A stretch of 64,000 nucleotides of DNA from Anthoceros angustus (lineage: Eukaryota > Streptophyta > Anthocerotopsida > Anthocerotales > Anthocerotaceae), in assembly GCA_010909165.1 (NCBI GenBank), contig VJWM01000202.1:124001-188000 (forward strand), read 5' to 3'. The notes beneath the pieces are model-generated. The model was not told the DNA's origin and made no database searches. It saw only the letters and a list, made by a program, of their open reading frames with translations. Position numbers and translations under genes: made by a program. Of this stretch, positions 44,385-56,099 are shown one piece after another (positions within the stretch are counted from its first letter, which is position 1; the number at the start of each line of letters is the position of its first letter).

Positions 44385-45902
44385 ATGTCGGCCACCAGTG
44401 CCAACAGCAATCTCCCGCGTAGGATCATCAAGGTAGCGCTTCTCATCTGTCCTTGCTTCTGTTGCCGTGTTGCAAGGGAGGCCCTGCCAGCAGGGTGTGG
44501 GTGTGGAGGAATCCGCCTGTTGCAGTTGGTGCTCTTGCAGCAGCGGATCCTGTATGAGGCTTTCTGGTTGTGTTGCTTTCCGGTACGGGGGAAGGTTGTA
44601 GAAGCGGGTGGAATCGGGAATCCGTGCACGTGGCCAATTTCTGTATGCGGTGACTGACCCGTGCAATGGTTGTGGTCTGAATGGCAGGAAACACAGCGGC
44701 TGTTAAGCGAGCCTGGTACGATCATCCACCTGTGCCGGTTGTGAGTGAGTAGAGGAGTAGCGCCGACTAGTCTAGGCATTTCCATTCTGTTCGGGAGTTT
44801 TTGAACTAGGGCATGATCTGTGGTGATTCTGCCGGGTTGTGCATCCGGAATTGATGGTTGACTGCCGGTTTCATGGCTCAGCTCCTGGCATCAGTGCTTC
44901 CCCATCTGAAGAGAACCTGCGGTATTTCAATGTTATGATTCTGGGACCGACGCAGTCTCCGTATGAAGGTTTGTGGCTATTTGACGCTGTGATTCGCATT
45001 GAGCATACCCTAATGAGACGCTCATGAAGAAGGAAGCTCTCTGTGAGCGGGTACCTTTCGAGGTGTTGTGCTCGTAGTTGGACAATTCACCGTGGATTAT
45101 CTCGTGGGCCATCCGCTCTGTGGTCTTTATCTTGTGCACTGACGTGGAAATATTTTTGCTGATGACGAGAAGATCTGAGCGTGGGAGTTTGCACTTATCA
45201 GGTGGTGTGTTTAAGTTGGAGCTGTTCCTGCCGGAGGAGTATCCCATGGCAGCCCCGAAGGTACTGTCCTTTCATCGTTCTGGATTTTGTGGGCTGTGTT
45301 CTTTTGTTATCGGGTGTACATGTTTGACTGTCGATATGGACGTCTATGAGCAGGTTAGGTTCTTGACCAAAATCTATCACCCGAATATTGATAAGGTATG
45401 CCCCAGTTGAGATGTGTTGATTGCGCTCTGGCAAGTTATGTACCCCTGCAACAGGCTGTAGGTTAATCATGTGACAATTGTTTTTTGTTCGTCAAGTAGT
45501 TGGGGCGCATTTGCTTAGATATTCTGAAAGACAAGTGGAGCCCTGCACTTCAAATTCGCACAGTCCTTTTGAGGTGTGTGCCCCAGCGAAGTGGTCTCAT
45601 CTCTGTGTGTTTCGCATTTGAGGTTATTTTCCTTACGCTCAACCTGTCCCTCTCACAGCATCCAAGCGCTGCTGAGTGCTCCGAATCCCGATGATCCATT
45701 GGCTGAAAACATTGCAAAGCACTGGAAAACGAATGAAGCAGAGGCTGTGGCAACAGGTTGGCTTAATCGTACATGTTATATTAGTTTCATTTTGTTGAGA
45801 GGACGCCTTTCTTGAGGCAGACGGCCTGCCACATCACATCTGATTTGCGTCTGCCGTTTATCAGCAAGGGATTGGACACGACAGTATGCCAGTGGAGCCT
45901 AA
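44385..45902 (+). CDS. UBC13: Ubiquitin-conjugating enzyme E2, UBC13/UBE2N type, 157 residues, 8 exons
   Basis: Exons are 44385-44432, 44688-44715, 44882-44968, 45202-45260, 45354-45395, 45500-45573, 45659-45756 and 45865-45902. UBC13 pairs with a UEV partner to build K63-linked ubiquitin chains in DNA-damage tolerance and signalling. The protein starts [20 protein letters not shown], has the UBC fold ([19 protein letters not shown]), the HPN motif in KIYHPNIDK, and the catalytic Cys in [17 protein letters not shown]. It ends [16 protein letters not shown], very close to plant UBC35/36. Length exceeds the usual 152-153 by four N-terminal residues. The last exon, only 38 bases, was found by matching the expected C-terminus after a TATCAG acceptor. 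Confidence 0.94.
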
Positions 45903-46516
45903 CTTCTCCGGAGCATAGTTTCCAGGTAATATCTGTGCTGTAGACGTTTGCTGGTTTTACTACAATGGGATTCAAGAGGCTTTGGCGTGTGCTTGGCTGT
46001 ATACTTGTCGCAAGGTTAAGATTTCGTGTCTTACCAGGGATGTGAAGTGTGCTCAAATCTGGCTTGAGGATGTTTGGATATACCCAGCCGAGGAAGCTTG
46101 TGGCTGCTGGCGCCGGAATATGGATGGTGTTGGTATTGAAACCAACATATTATCATTTTGTTTGCAAGTTCTTCCGTTCCAAGCCTGAACAATAAGGGCG
46201 GGCCAAGGTATAAATAGCATGTCTCTAGAATTTTTCGAGGATCTCGTGTATTGTTCCCCTGTCTTTGGATATTCTCCATAGCCTTCTATTCATGGGTTAC
46301 TTCTTTCTGAAGCCGTTCTAGCCTCCCAGGCGAAGCTTCCCACAGGGAAGAGTGGTCGTTCTGTTGTCGTGCTCGTATATTATGAGGAAACACTGAATTG
46401 GCACTTAATCTTATACCTATTTTTTTTTAAATTTCAGCTGCTCTCTTGTCGGGATACATTTAAAGTTGACTCGTTAGAGTTTAGTAAAGTGTATATCCCA
46501 TCCCATGTTTTGTTCT

Positions 46517-46575
46517 CTTTCCATCAAACGCTTTCCATCAAACGCTTTCCATCAAACGCTTTCCAGAACGCTTTC
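46517..46575. repeat. 14-bp tandem repeat, three full copies plus partial
   Basis: The unit CTTTCCATCAAACG is repeated exactly three times, then CTTTCCAGAACG and CTTTCCAG as decayed units. Confidence 0.92.
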
Positions 46576-47627
46576 CAGGGTGATAAAAGAATCTATGATA
46601 TATACGTATCTATATAAAATTCATGTATGAAGCTTTGATGCATGATGAGATAGGTTTTTCTAATATGTTAGCATGATCCCAATTAAATATGGATACTTCT
46701 ATTCCAATACAATAGATCTCCTTTATTTAGACCCAATGAACTAAACCCACACAGTAGCCAATGTCACAAACTGCCCGCACTAAGAATCCATCATAGTGGA
46801 TCATCCCATGCACGATAAAAGTACTTTTTAGATTCTACTTTTATCCTTAGAGTATTAAACATATCGACTTTCAATGTATGCACCTAAACTACCAGTGTCC
46901 AAAGATCTTGGACTATATGCACCTTGGGCTAAATATAGATGTCCTAGAGTGCATACATATATCCTAAAATTAAGAGAATCTACTTCAAGAAACTAAGGCT
47001 TGCACTTAATTTTGAAAAATGGAACTTCTTGAACGAGCACTTCACCTAAAACGTGAGGAAAATATAGTAATTGTGTGTCACGCAAATGCAGGAACTACAT
47101 TGGCCCTTTCATTTAAGATGAAGAGCATGTTGGCATTCTAAATTTCACACTTAATTTGATAGATGCAATTGCTCCTAATGTGCGACTCACCTAGCTCCAA
47201 ATATGCGCATCACCTTTAATGTGAGGGTAGCATAGTAATGCAGAGTAATGCAAGTTTTAAACATTCATTGAATCTTTAGAATAAGTTGGAGAAAGATATT
47301 CGTACAACTGTTCAAGTCCTCATCAACCTTCTATGTTGAAATACTTGCAAAAACACTAGAGTCAAACGCCTACATTATAGATGCTTAGATAACCTAATGA
47401 AAACCAATACAGAATTATAGAAAAAATAAAAGTAAAATAAAAAATGAAAGATGCATTGTGACTCAAACTATTGTGATTAGTTAAACAATGGATCTTGTGA
47501 TTAGTCATAGTAGACTAACCAGCAAGCCCCTTCACATACATTGATTGACAAAGACAAGTTAGCCATAGTAGACTAGCAAACCCTTGTTGTACACACACTG
47601 AATATGAAGATATTTAGTAATGTTTGA

Positions 47628-48194
47628 GTGGTCTCAACCAAACTATTCTCGGAGGAAATTCAAACGCTGGCGCGCAGCGAATCGCAACACATGACGTTGT
47701 CCGAGATGTCATGTTCTCAATGGCCAAAGAGAGCAGATTCTTTCTTTTCGTGGAGCGCCCATTTACATTACTCGAATTATGGCATTTCTCTCAAGGCTGA
47801 TTTCTTTTTGACCAAAGAGAATCATGTCTCTGTTGCAAATGTGGTTGTAATAGACCCTACTCGGGACACCCCCAACGAGCATGTCATCATCAACCCTCCG
47901 GACCGAGCAGCACAGGGATGTGCAAAAGCCAAGGTCCACACGTACACCTCATGCAGGAAGGGCATGTGTTCATTTCTCTTGCTATCGAGACTCATGGAAC
48001 CATGGGCAAGGATTTTTCAAAGTTTACCAAGGGATGTGCTAATGCTTACCACACCCGTTCCTACGGGTAGGTCTCCCCCTTTCCTATGTAGTGGCTTTCT
48101 TTCGGCAATGTCTTTCCATCACCTTACAGAGGGCGGTGGCAAAAGCAATTTTCATGACAACCTTGAATGCAAGAGACATCTTCAATTCCCGTGA
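47628..48194 (+). pseudogene. Degenerate repeat-derived ORF of 188 residues
   Basis: The open frame includes HVSVANVVVIDPTRDTPNEH and KVHTYTSCRKGMC. The VVxxDPTR followed by an Lys/Tyr-rich stretch recalls proteins I associate with degraded retroelements in plant genomes, but I cannot name the family. It opens with a GTG codon, has no splice structure and lies in AT-rich repeat-laden DNA, so a transposon remnant is more likely than a gene. Confidence 0.3.
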
Positions 48195-48210
48195 TAAGTG
48201 GGCCCTTTCT

Positions 48211-48320
48211 TATTCCAAACTAAGATATTTTTAGGGTAAGTAGTTTCAGGATACCAAACCCTTTTGTTCCAAACTACGACATTTTTGGGGCAATAGGTAG
48301 TTTCAGGGTACCAAACCCTT
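48211..48320. repeat. Imperfect tandem duplication of about 55 bp
   Basis: Two copies of TTCCAAACTA...GTAGTTTCAGG.TACCAAACCC occur next to each other with several substitutions. Confidence 0.75.
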
Positions 48321-49138
48321 GCGCACAATGAAAATGTGAAATCACTCGTTTTGTGTTTCATTGGTCTTAGACAGTGAAATAATAGTGCATGCGTACATTT
48401 TGGAACAAGGAATTTGGCGAGATTGGAACAAGGAATCGCCGTTGCATGTTGAACAAGTACAATCCACCCCCCTAATTGGGACTGGTTCGGAGTGCCTTTA
48501 GAGGTCCCATTAAGGGAGGTGTCCCGATTATATTTTCCCTATTTAATAGTAATAAAAATATTATAAAATTTAAAAATAAAAAACCCAGAAAAGGAAAATT
48601 TAAATTTTGATGTATGGGTTTCACTAAAAATAACTTTCACCACTTCTCTATATAGTTGTTTGAAAGCTAGCACTCTCTCTAAGCAACATCAAAAAACCTT
48701 TACCTATCATAAAGGAAAAAGCTTAGCTTAAGAGTCTTCAATCGCACCTAAAAGTTTATTGTGCTCTGAAATAATCGCTTCTTTTTTCTTTCTTTTTTTT
48801 AATTTTTCTTGGTAAAAAAAATTAGAAATTCTATTTAACGAGGTGAAACTAACATGAATGTATGTTTCAAAAGGTCCCAATTATCATTTAGGGAAAGTCC
48901 CATTTGTTACATTGTAAACTAAATGGAGTAGGATGGGAGGTCCCATTTAGAGAGAAATCCCATTTATAGAGTTCCCAATTAGAGGGGCCGACTGTACGAG
49001 GGAACATTTATTGTAGTCCTAGGACCTGTAAATGACCGAGGACAAGGACAACGACCAAAGACAAAGAAGGAATCAACAACTGGAGCTGGTCCGTGCCGTG
49101 GTGGCGAGGACTCTTGGTGGTAGAGCGACATCGCGACA

Positions 49139-50045
49139 ATGGAGACAGCCGCCGGAAAGCTCAAGGAGGAGGTGTCCCTTCCGAGAGGTAAGTTGAACGT
49201 GTTCATTCGCTGTCGGGGTTTTACAATCTCTCTCACACCAGTGCTTGGGTACCAGCAACAATGACAAAAATTGTAAAAGAGATGTTGCCGCCTGATATGC
49301 GGGTAGCCAAGGATGCGCAAGAACTACTTGTGGAGTGCTGCGTAGGTAGAATGGTCGTTCCCTACGTGTTTTTGGCAAAGCCCTTCCTGCTGTTTGTCAG
49401 ATTTATCCTTCCGAGTGCTTCATTCTTTGCTGTGAAGTGAGTGCTCTCTCTGTTGTGTTTCACGTTCGCTAAGTCAAGGCACACGCTGGTTTTGCTCTCT
49501 CCTTCCCAGAATTTATCAACCTGATTTCGTCCGAGTCTAATGAGATATGCAACCGCGAAGAGAAGCGGACCATAGCTCCGGAGCACGTGGTGAAAGCCCT
49601 CGAGGTAGAATCACCAGCGCCTGCAGCCAAATTGTGGTGAAATCCTGTATTTCAATTGGCGATAACAGCGTGTGACAGTTTGGGCTTGCAGGAACTAGGA
49701 TTCGGGGAGTACATCCCGGAGGTTCAGATGGCTTACCAGCAGCACAGGACGGAAACCCTAGTGAGCATCGTTTTTCTCCCCAGTGTATGCCATGTTGCTT
49801 GAGGAAAGTGGAGTTTCATTGATGGAATTGTGATGAAAATTCTGTATCTACTCAATTGCTTCCAGGATTCCCCTAAAGCTAGTGCAAGATGGGCCAAGGA
49901 TGGGTGTGCCGGTGGCATGACAGAAGAAGAAGCTCTGGCAGCACAGCAGCGCATGTTTGCAGAGGCTAGGGCACGGATGAATAGCGGAGGAGCTGCTCCA
50001 CCACAACCACAGGGTGACGGAAATGGTCAGGGCTCTGACGAGTGA
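49139..50045 (+). CDS. DR1: DR1 / negative cofactor 2 beta (histone-fold TBP repressor), 160 residues, 5 exons
   Basis: Exons are 49139-49187, 49256-49345, 49510-49604, 49692-49760 and 49866-50045, in phase. DR1 dimerises with DRAP1 (NC2 alpha) through an NF-YB-like histone fold, binds TBP on DNA and blocks TFIIA/TFIIB. The fold is complete: LPRATMTKIVKEMLPPDMRV, AKDAQELLVECCVEFINLIS, SESNEICNREEKRTIAPEHV and VKALEELGFGEYIPEVQMAY. The C-terminal helix GGMTEEEALAAQQRMFAEAR is the known conserved tail, followed by a Gly/Gln-rich end. Length matches plant DR1 (about 155-160). The ATG used follows GCGACA and gives METAAGKLKEEVSLPR. The 3' UTR is repetitive. Confidence 0.93.
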
Positions 50046-50370
50046 AAGAGATTCTGCGGGCTCTTTGGTCTGACAGGTGAAGGCACTGTTGGGGCAGACG
50101 CTTGAAGGAACCGTTCTGGCTGTGAGGAGAGAAGGAGTGGTTCTAGATGTTGTGTGCTCTGAATTGCTTAAGGTACGATTGAAGGAATTGATCTGCGTGT
50201 TCTGCTCTGACAAAATGTTCAGGGTTATGACCAGTGAAGGAAACTTGCTGGGCCCTGACTAATGAAGGAAGTATTGAGGGCTCTGACGGGTGAAGGGAGT
50301 TCTAAGTGCTTTGACGAGTGAAGGAGGTGTTGAGGATTGTCACAAGTGAAGGAACTGTTGAGGTATCGCG
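50010..50370. repeat. Degenerate minisatellite over the DR1 stop codon and 3' UTR
   Basis: A loose unit of about 25-35 bases, with CTCTGACGAGTGAAGGA and TGTTGAGGG as its clearest parts, recurs about eight times. The first unit contains the DR1 stop codon (GACGAGTGA), so the array seems to have grown out of the gene end. Confidence 0.65.
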
Positions 50371-50847
50371 CAGGAAGGAGTTGGGAAGTGGGCCAGGTTA
50401 ATTCTCTAGGAACATAGGCTAGTGGCCTAACATCAGAACATCAGAAGAACATAGGCTAGTGTAACAACATTCTTTGGGGTACTTGTTACCTGTGACTACC
50501 TAGTTCGACACAAGCTGAGTGAAAATATCAACAGAGCAGGAACCTGATCCTGGTCATCCTGATCATCCATCTTATACTTGACTGTCTGTTTCAGCATCTG
50601 CATAGCTCGTTGATGACATTACCTGCAACGCGGGCGGCAACGTATGGGAATGCCTCCCCGAGTCGGTATCGGTCTACTCCCTAAAGTCTGGCTGCAGAAG
50701 CTGGCAGGTCGATTCGAACAAGGCTGGAGAGTGGTCAGGTTCGATCTGATCCATGCGATGCTGCTGCTGCCGGTGCTGGAAGCGTGTGGGTTTGGCCAAT
50801 GATCGGAGGCAAACGGAGTGGCATGCCGGGAACAGGGCCGGCGTGAT

Positions 50848-51760
50848 TTAAGAGGATGAGAAATCCATAAGCCCGAACTCTATGTTCGTGTGAAGTTGTA
50901 TTAGTTGACGGGAATGAGTTCGGGTGTTCCGCCTGGAAACACCCGAGCCCCGAGAGTTCACTTGTAACTGGGAAGGGCCCGCAAAGTAGTACAAGTCCAG
51001 AACACCTCCAACAATACGATAGGTTAAAGAGTCATTCCCATGTGTGATGTCCATGGCGTTGCTGTTTAGGAGTAGCACACCATGAGAAGAACCACCTTCA
51101 CTTACATCCAGATGGATGGGAAAAGACCTAAGGAGATCGATGTCTATAGATAAGCTGGGAATATCTGCAGCCCATATTCTGCCCTGGGTAAGTCCATCAG
51201 GACGAGTACTTTCACCCAGCCCATAAAGCAATGCAGTTGTAGAAACTTGTGTTGATATTTCCAAGTACTGATCCTTGAACACCAGACAGCCGAAAGCGTC
51301 CTGCACTTTCCCACCTGCGGCTGGAGGGGTTCTGTTGAATAGTACCTCTCCTGTTGCCCGTCTGGTGATAGCGAAGCCAAAGGGATCAGAGGTGTAGGAG
51401 AACTCCAAATGCCTTGAAGAAAAGCTCGCCTCTCCTGGTTTTGAGCTGGAGAAAGGTCATGATCCTTCTGTTGGGAAATGACATTCTCAGGTATTTCCCA
51501 TCTGTCATCGTGGGCGTCCGTAATGTGGACATGCAGCCTGTCAGTAGTCTCGTACCTGCATCAATAGAACCAGTTTGGATCATTTGCAAAATATACAGTA
51601 CGAGACACAAGAGGCTTTTTGTTGTCAGTCTCTCAAAGATCAGAGAGAATGAAGTACCTGACCACCAGTGTCAGGTCTGTTATATCATCACTGTATGTCG
51701 TTGTTGGCGAGATGACCTTCCAGTTCGCAACAATCGTGTCTCCAACAATCGTATCACCCA
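50848..51760 (-). pseudogene. Truncated GH31 alpha-glucosidase/alpha-xylosidase fragment
   Basis: Minus-strand text matches only the N-terminal beta-sandwich region of plant GH31 enzymes. The order is NWKVISPTTTYSDDITDLTL, then after an apparent intron YETTDRLHVHITDAHDDRWE, then FSYTSDPFGFAITRRATGEV, KDQYLEISTQVSTTALLYGL, GVLLLNSNAMDI and YRIVGGVLDLYYFAGPS. The frame shifts by one base between LQGI and LEFSYTS near 51405. It then runs into non-homologous text and a stop soon after FAGPS, where the catalytic barrel should begin. No nucleophile region (WIDMNE type) is present, so the fragment is catalytically dead. It appears to be a broken-off 5' part. Confidence 0.85.
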
Positions 51761-51904
51761 CCACTACCATGTGCTCACATGATACAGCATTCGAGGGTTG
51801 AGACTTGGTTAGCGTTAAGGTAGTAGAAGTTCAAGGAAAAGGACGGAAATTCCAGGCGAGAATTTATGATAACAAGCCATAGTTGAGGGCAAACGCAGCA
51901 CTTA

Positions 51905-52126
51905 CTAAACTGTAACAGGCGGGCTCGTAGATCTCCTCCACATGTACTCATACGGAAGAATTAGGCCTTTTCCTTCATCACAGTACCCAACAAGTGAGAC
52001 CAATTTTTGGTATTGCACTGTTGCAGGAGATCGATCTACCAACCAATGGCAAAAGACTCTTCCGGCAGACAAGAAAATTCTGCTGGGAATGTCTGCTCGT
52101 TCATCTTGAAAGCAATGTTCCTTCAA
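51905..52126 (-). pseudogene. Receptor-like kinase fragment
   Basis: A minus-strand frame includes QKLVSLVGYCDEGKGLILPY followed by EYM, the strand 4-5 region of plant receptor-like kinases (usual LVSLVGYC...LVYEYM). No ATP-binding loop, HRD or DFG motif is nearby in frame. The region at 52145-52380 may hold eroded leucine-rich repeat text, but this is weak. Confidence 0.5.
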
Positions 52127-52399
52127 GCAAAAACAAGAATCGCCTCATTGGCAAGGGCGGATAGAAAGAGTGGATGCAGGATTCCGAGACTGTGAGGAAC
52201 CAGGGTTATAGCTCATGTACACGGACATTGCAAAGTTGCCAAGTCTCCTGGGAAGATACCATGGAAGCTTGCAAGTTGCAAATCCCGATGACATCTGTAC
52301 AGTGAACTCACACACTGGAGAAGCAGAGGCAGGACCGCACCCAAGTCTGTCGGGCTTGAGGCTCACCGGGGAAGAGAATCCTGGAATGTAAGGGGAGCA

Positions 52400-53580
52400 A
52401 GCAAAGACCTATGACAAGCTGGTAGTGGTGCCTCCTTTGCTAGATTATGTAACAAAAAATGGTTGGCTGGCTTTGTTGTTGTTGTCAGCCTGTGAACAGA
52501 TCAGTATGAGTGTTCAAGAGCATGCATACAACTCGAGGACCAGGCTGAGCAACTTTCTGTTCAAAGATCATTGATAAATTAGGACCAGGCTCAGCAACTC
52601 TCTGTCCAATATCATTGATAAATACAGGAATCGGCAATGAATGAGGTGGTGACAAGTGAACATTATAATTTTTGAAGGGGGAATATATTAACCCACTAGG
52701 TCGAAACAGCACCCCCTTAATACATTTTACACCCATTCTTAGCTTTGATAATGAACACACCCTGTATGAGTCCATACCTTTGATAAAAGACGTACTTTCA
52801 ATTCTACAGCCCAGAACTAGAGCACTATAGGGCGTGGGCCCGTCTGCGTTTTTTGTAGAATGCACAGAGGGTTGCCATTTTCATCTGTTTATTACAACCG
52901 AAAATATTTACTTAACATTTACTTTTCAAGTGGTGGAATACAATAAAAATCATGCCTGTACTTGCGAGAGTCTCATTTCAGTGGTCGTGAAAACCTTGCA
53001 ACAAATAATTGCTAAAGGAGGAAGTGGTCATCAGCATCAACAATAGTCATTCAAGAGGGCGGCCTGCGACTCGTCCATGCCTTGCGCCGATACTGAGTCA
53101 AGGACCACCACCGCCAAATTCCGAAGGCGGTCCATATCCTCCGCATCAAAGCTGTCATTCTCCTCCAATGCTTACTCGTATTCATTAGTATCATTCTTGG
53201 GCTCAGCTTCGGACGATGTCAACTGCCACACAACATTTAGGGTCTGCTGACCCTCATCCAAAACCTCGCCAGTCGTGGTCTTCAACCTTCTGGCACTCAA
53301 TGCAACCACTTGGGCTTTAAGGCAAAACTAGCGTCCTTAAAATGATCAAAGTTGGTTGCCCATGCGTCCTTAAAATAAATAAAGTTGGTTGCCCATGCGC
53401 CCTAAAATAAACAAAGTTGGTTGCCCATGCTTCATGCCAGCGTCCTTAAAATCAACAAAGTTGGTTTATTTAAATGGTAGAGGTTTTTGAATTTAAGATT
53501 TACTTGTTCTATTCGAACCATTTAAGCAACTATCCTGAGTTGCAAAAAAATGGCACCACTAATTATTTATTTTATAAAAG
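52400..53580. other. Intergenic, nothing recognised
   Basis: Mixed composition with direct duplications of AAAGTTGGTTGCCCATGC near 53345-53440 (at least three copies). No domain was recognised in any frame. Confidence 0.5.
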
Positions 53581-53583
53581 GCA

Positions 53584-53906
53584 GCCCATAAGGAGGACAT
53601 GCCTGGGAAGGTCGCCGGCCGCCTGGCGCCCATGGGTAGGGCGTGCTAGGGGAGGGCGCCAGCCGGCCGACGCCCATGGGCAGGGCGTGCTGGGGGAGGG
53701 CACCGGCCGTCCAGCACCCATGGGCAGGGCGTCTTGGGGGAGGGCGCCGGCCGGCCGGCACCCATGGACAGGGCGTGCATGGGAAGGGCGCCGGCGCTGG
53801 GCGGCGCCCATGGGCAGGGCGTGCATGAGAAGGGCGCCGGTCGGCCAGCAACCATGGGCAGGGCGTGCATAGGAAGGGCGCCGGCCGGCCATCGTCCTCT
53901 TTATGG
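53584..53906. repeat. GC-rich 44-bp minisatellite bounded by a short inverted repeat
   Basis: Units start at 53629, 53673, 53717, 53761, 53807 and 53851; five spacings are 44, 44, 44, 46 and 44. Each begins CCCATGGGCAGGGCGTGC and ends near GCCGGCCGGCC. A partial unit precedes the first. The array is flanked by CCATAAGGAGGAC at about 53585-53597 and its near-complement GTCCTCTTTATGG at about 53894-53906 (one mismatch). Frames reading through it (MGRACWGRAP...) are composition artefacts, since 44 is not a multiple of three. Confidence 0.88.
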
Positions 53907-53909
53907 ATG

Positions 53910-55500
53910 CGTATTTTGAAACTCTTCTCTCATGCCACGGTTGTACCCATTTTCCAAAAAATCTATGAACCCATTTTCATTCATTCATTCGTACTGTACT
54001 ATGTGCAGCTTCATTCTTGAAGAATATATGAGCATGTTCAAGTACTCGCTAAAACGTGGAGCATAGCATTACTTTGAAACTGCCGTGTAGATAGAGTGGG
54101 ACAAAACTTTTGGGCCCTGGTTTTGAGGAAACTAGTCCCACTTACTCCGTATGTTTAAAAATGTTTTTAGGCAATGGCTCTTGATTTGGCTAACTTGGCT
54201 CTTGAAATAGTGTGCATGAAGTACAAGGCCTTTATGTTCCCCACATAGGGCGGTCATTTGCTTCGAAGGACTTCGCGCTGCCCCACCCTGGACTAAAGTA
54301 GAGGAATGCAAAGGAAAACGGGACCTTGTGACAAGGGCTTGCGGTATTCGGTCGCTAATGACAAACCATGTGGACGACTGTAAAAAAATCAGAATGAAGG
54401 TGGTTGTTGAAGAGAGTTCCATTTGCATATCAATGTGGAATCCAATGTCATCGTATACTCTACCACGTAGGCGAAGGACATTGCACAAATTGTGCGTAGG
54501 AAGTGAGAATGACGACCAGGAAATTTGACCTAAACCCCAAACCAGAAGTGCGGGAAAAGGCGCCCACCGCCGCCTTTTCCGCACGTGAATACGCCCAATG
54601 TGTAGTATATAAACCGCTACTCAGGGTCTTCTTTTAGTGTTTTTACATAGTGCCTCAACCAGGAATTATCTGATGTGAGGGGCACAACCAAGCCCCTTTA
54701 TACAATTGCTGGGGCGTCATAGCCACCAGACTTTGCAGGTCCTAAAAATGGCTGAACGCGAAGAGGCGCCCCTACAATTTCGGACGGCCTTAGGTCCAGG
54801 ATGGCATCTTACCTCATCCTATCCAAAGTTCTATTCCTAGGATGCCACTACTCCCTGCCCATGTTATCTCCGCACCCTCCTCCGATTTGGTCGCCTGGCC
54901 CTTCGTCCTCTACTGCTGAATCCATGGGCCCTCCTTCCTCGTTGGTGGTCTGGTAAACCCTCCCATAAACTCTCCACCGTTTTTCCATGAACCCAAGTCC
55001 CAGCTCCCTCACCAATTCTCCAGCTCGAAGTTGAAGGACAATATTTACGTACGTAACACTGACAGAAATGGTCAACTATATGGGTTCAATTAAGTCGGAA
55101 ATTGATATGTTGTGGAAAGCCTAAACCCTTCACATATCTTTGTCGATCATGAAAACAATGCAACCAATCATATGACACCATGATTTTGTGATAAATTTTT
55201 AGAGCATAGAAGGACAAGCTAATTTTAAACCCATAACAAACCCTCTTCAAAGGATAAAACCACTAAACCCCCATCGGGTATATTCCCCCTTCAGGAGGAA
55301 TTATGATGTTCGGGGCAGAAAGGAGTGGACAAAGATCAGGCCGTGAAAGGAATTTTGAGGGCAGGATAAACCGGACAATCATCCGACCATGATGGTGGTC
55401 TGTGCATGCCAAACAGATTGTGCATGCTCTCACACACAGATTGTATGTTGTCGTGAGCTATGATCGCTGGATACGTTGCTTACTGAAGTCGACTACTCTG
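53910..55500. other. Intergenic, nothing recognised
   Basis: AT-richer DNA with scattered short frames. 54570-54660 (GCACGTGAATACGCCC then TATATAAACC) has a G-box-like CACGTG and a TATA-like sequence, but no gene is recognised downstream. Confidence 0.45.
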
Positions 55501-55875
55501 CCATGGTAGTTGAATGGGCTTTGTCAGAACTCCTCAGAAGTGGAGCAAGGGGATGGAGTTAGGGGTGGGGGAGAGGGAGACAAGAAAGGCGATGGACGGA
55601 AAGACGGCAAAAGGAAAGAAACACGAGGACGTTGCAGGGAACTCGGGGTTTGTTAGACCTAATGAGGGGATTCAGGGACGTGAACGTAATGAAGCAACGG
55701 GAAGGCACTACCTCCCATGTCCGTTATTCACCAGGTGTGCCGCGCAGGAAAACAGCCGTGTCGCACGCACAATCCGATTCCTGGCAGGCCCGAGTTACAC
55801 CTCGAAGAGCAGCATTGGCTGGCAGGCCAAGCTCCCGGCGTCGTCTCGGTCTGACGGCTGGCCCACATGCGAAAG

Positions 55876-55966
55876 GCTGCTGCTGCTGCTGCTGCAGCTG
55901 CAGCTGGAGCTCGGCCAAAAATGGAAGGCGATTGCTAGGCGCAGCTGCTGCTGCAGCTGCCGCTGA
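55876..55966. repeat. CTG/CAG triplet runs in the GT61 5' flank
   Basis: GCTGCTGCTGCTGCTGCTGC followed by AGCTGCAGCTGG and, 40 bases on, CAGCTGCTGCTGCAGCTGCC. It lies 130-220 bases upstream of the GT61 start codon, probably in the leader. Confidence 0.85.
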
Positions 55967-56099
55967 CTTCGATCATCTTCCCCACCACGCGGCTCCCAAG
56001 TCCCGGGCCCTAGCAGGCTCCATCTCCAGCTCCACACTTGATGCTCCGTGATATCACTGCATTGTGTTGAGTTCCTCCCACGCATTCCTTCCACTCTCC

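Larger units (their letters stand above)
45903..49138. other. AT-rich intergenic region with repeat debris
   Basis: After the UBC13 3' UTR this is mostly AT-rich DNA without recognisable genes. It contains a 14-bp tandem repeat (46517), a degenerate transposon-like frame (47628) and a duplicated block of about 55 bp (48211). The last few hundred bases before 49139 should contain the DR1 promoter. Confidence 0.55.

Noticed and set aside
53474-53919. Overlapping Arg/Ala/Gly/Pro-rich frames on both strands over the 44-bp array
   Set aside because: These are composition artefacts of GC-rich repeats; the unit is not a multiple of three and all frames look alike.
54570-54660. CACGTG and TATATAAA as a promoter
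   Set aside because: The motifs are well formed, but no gene or open frame with a domain follows within 900 bases.
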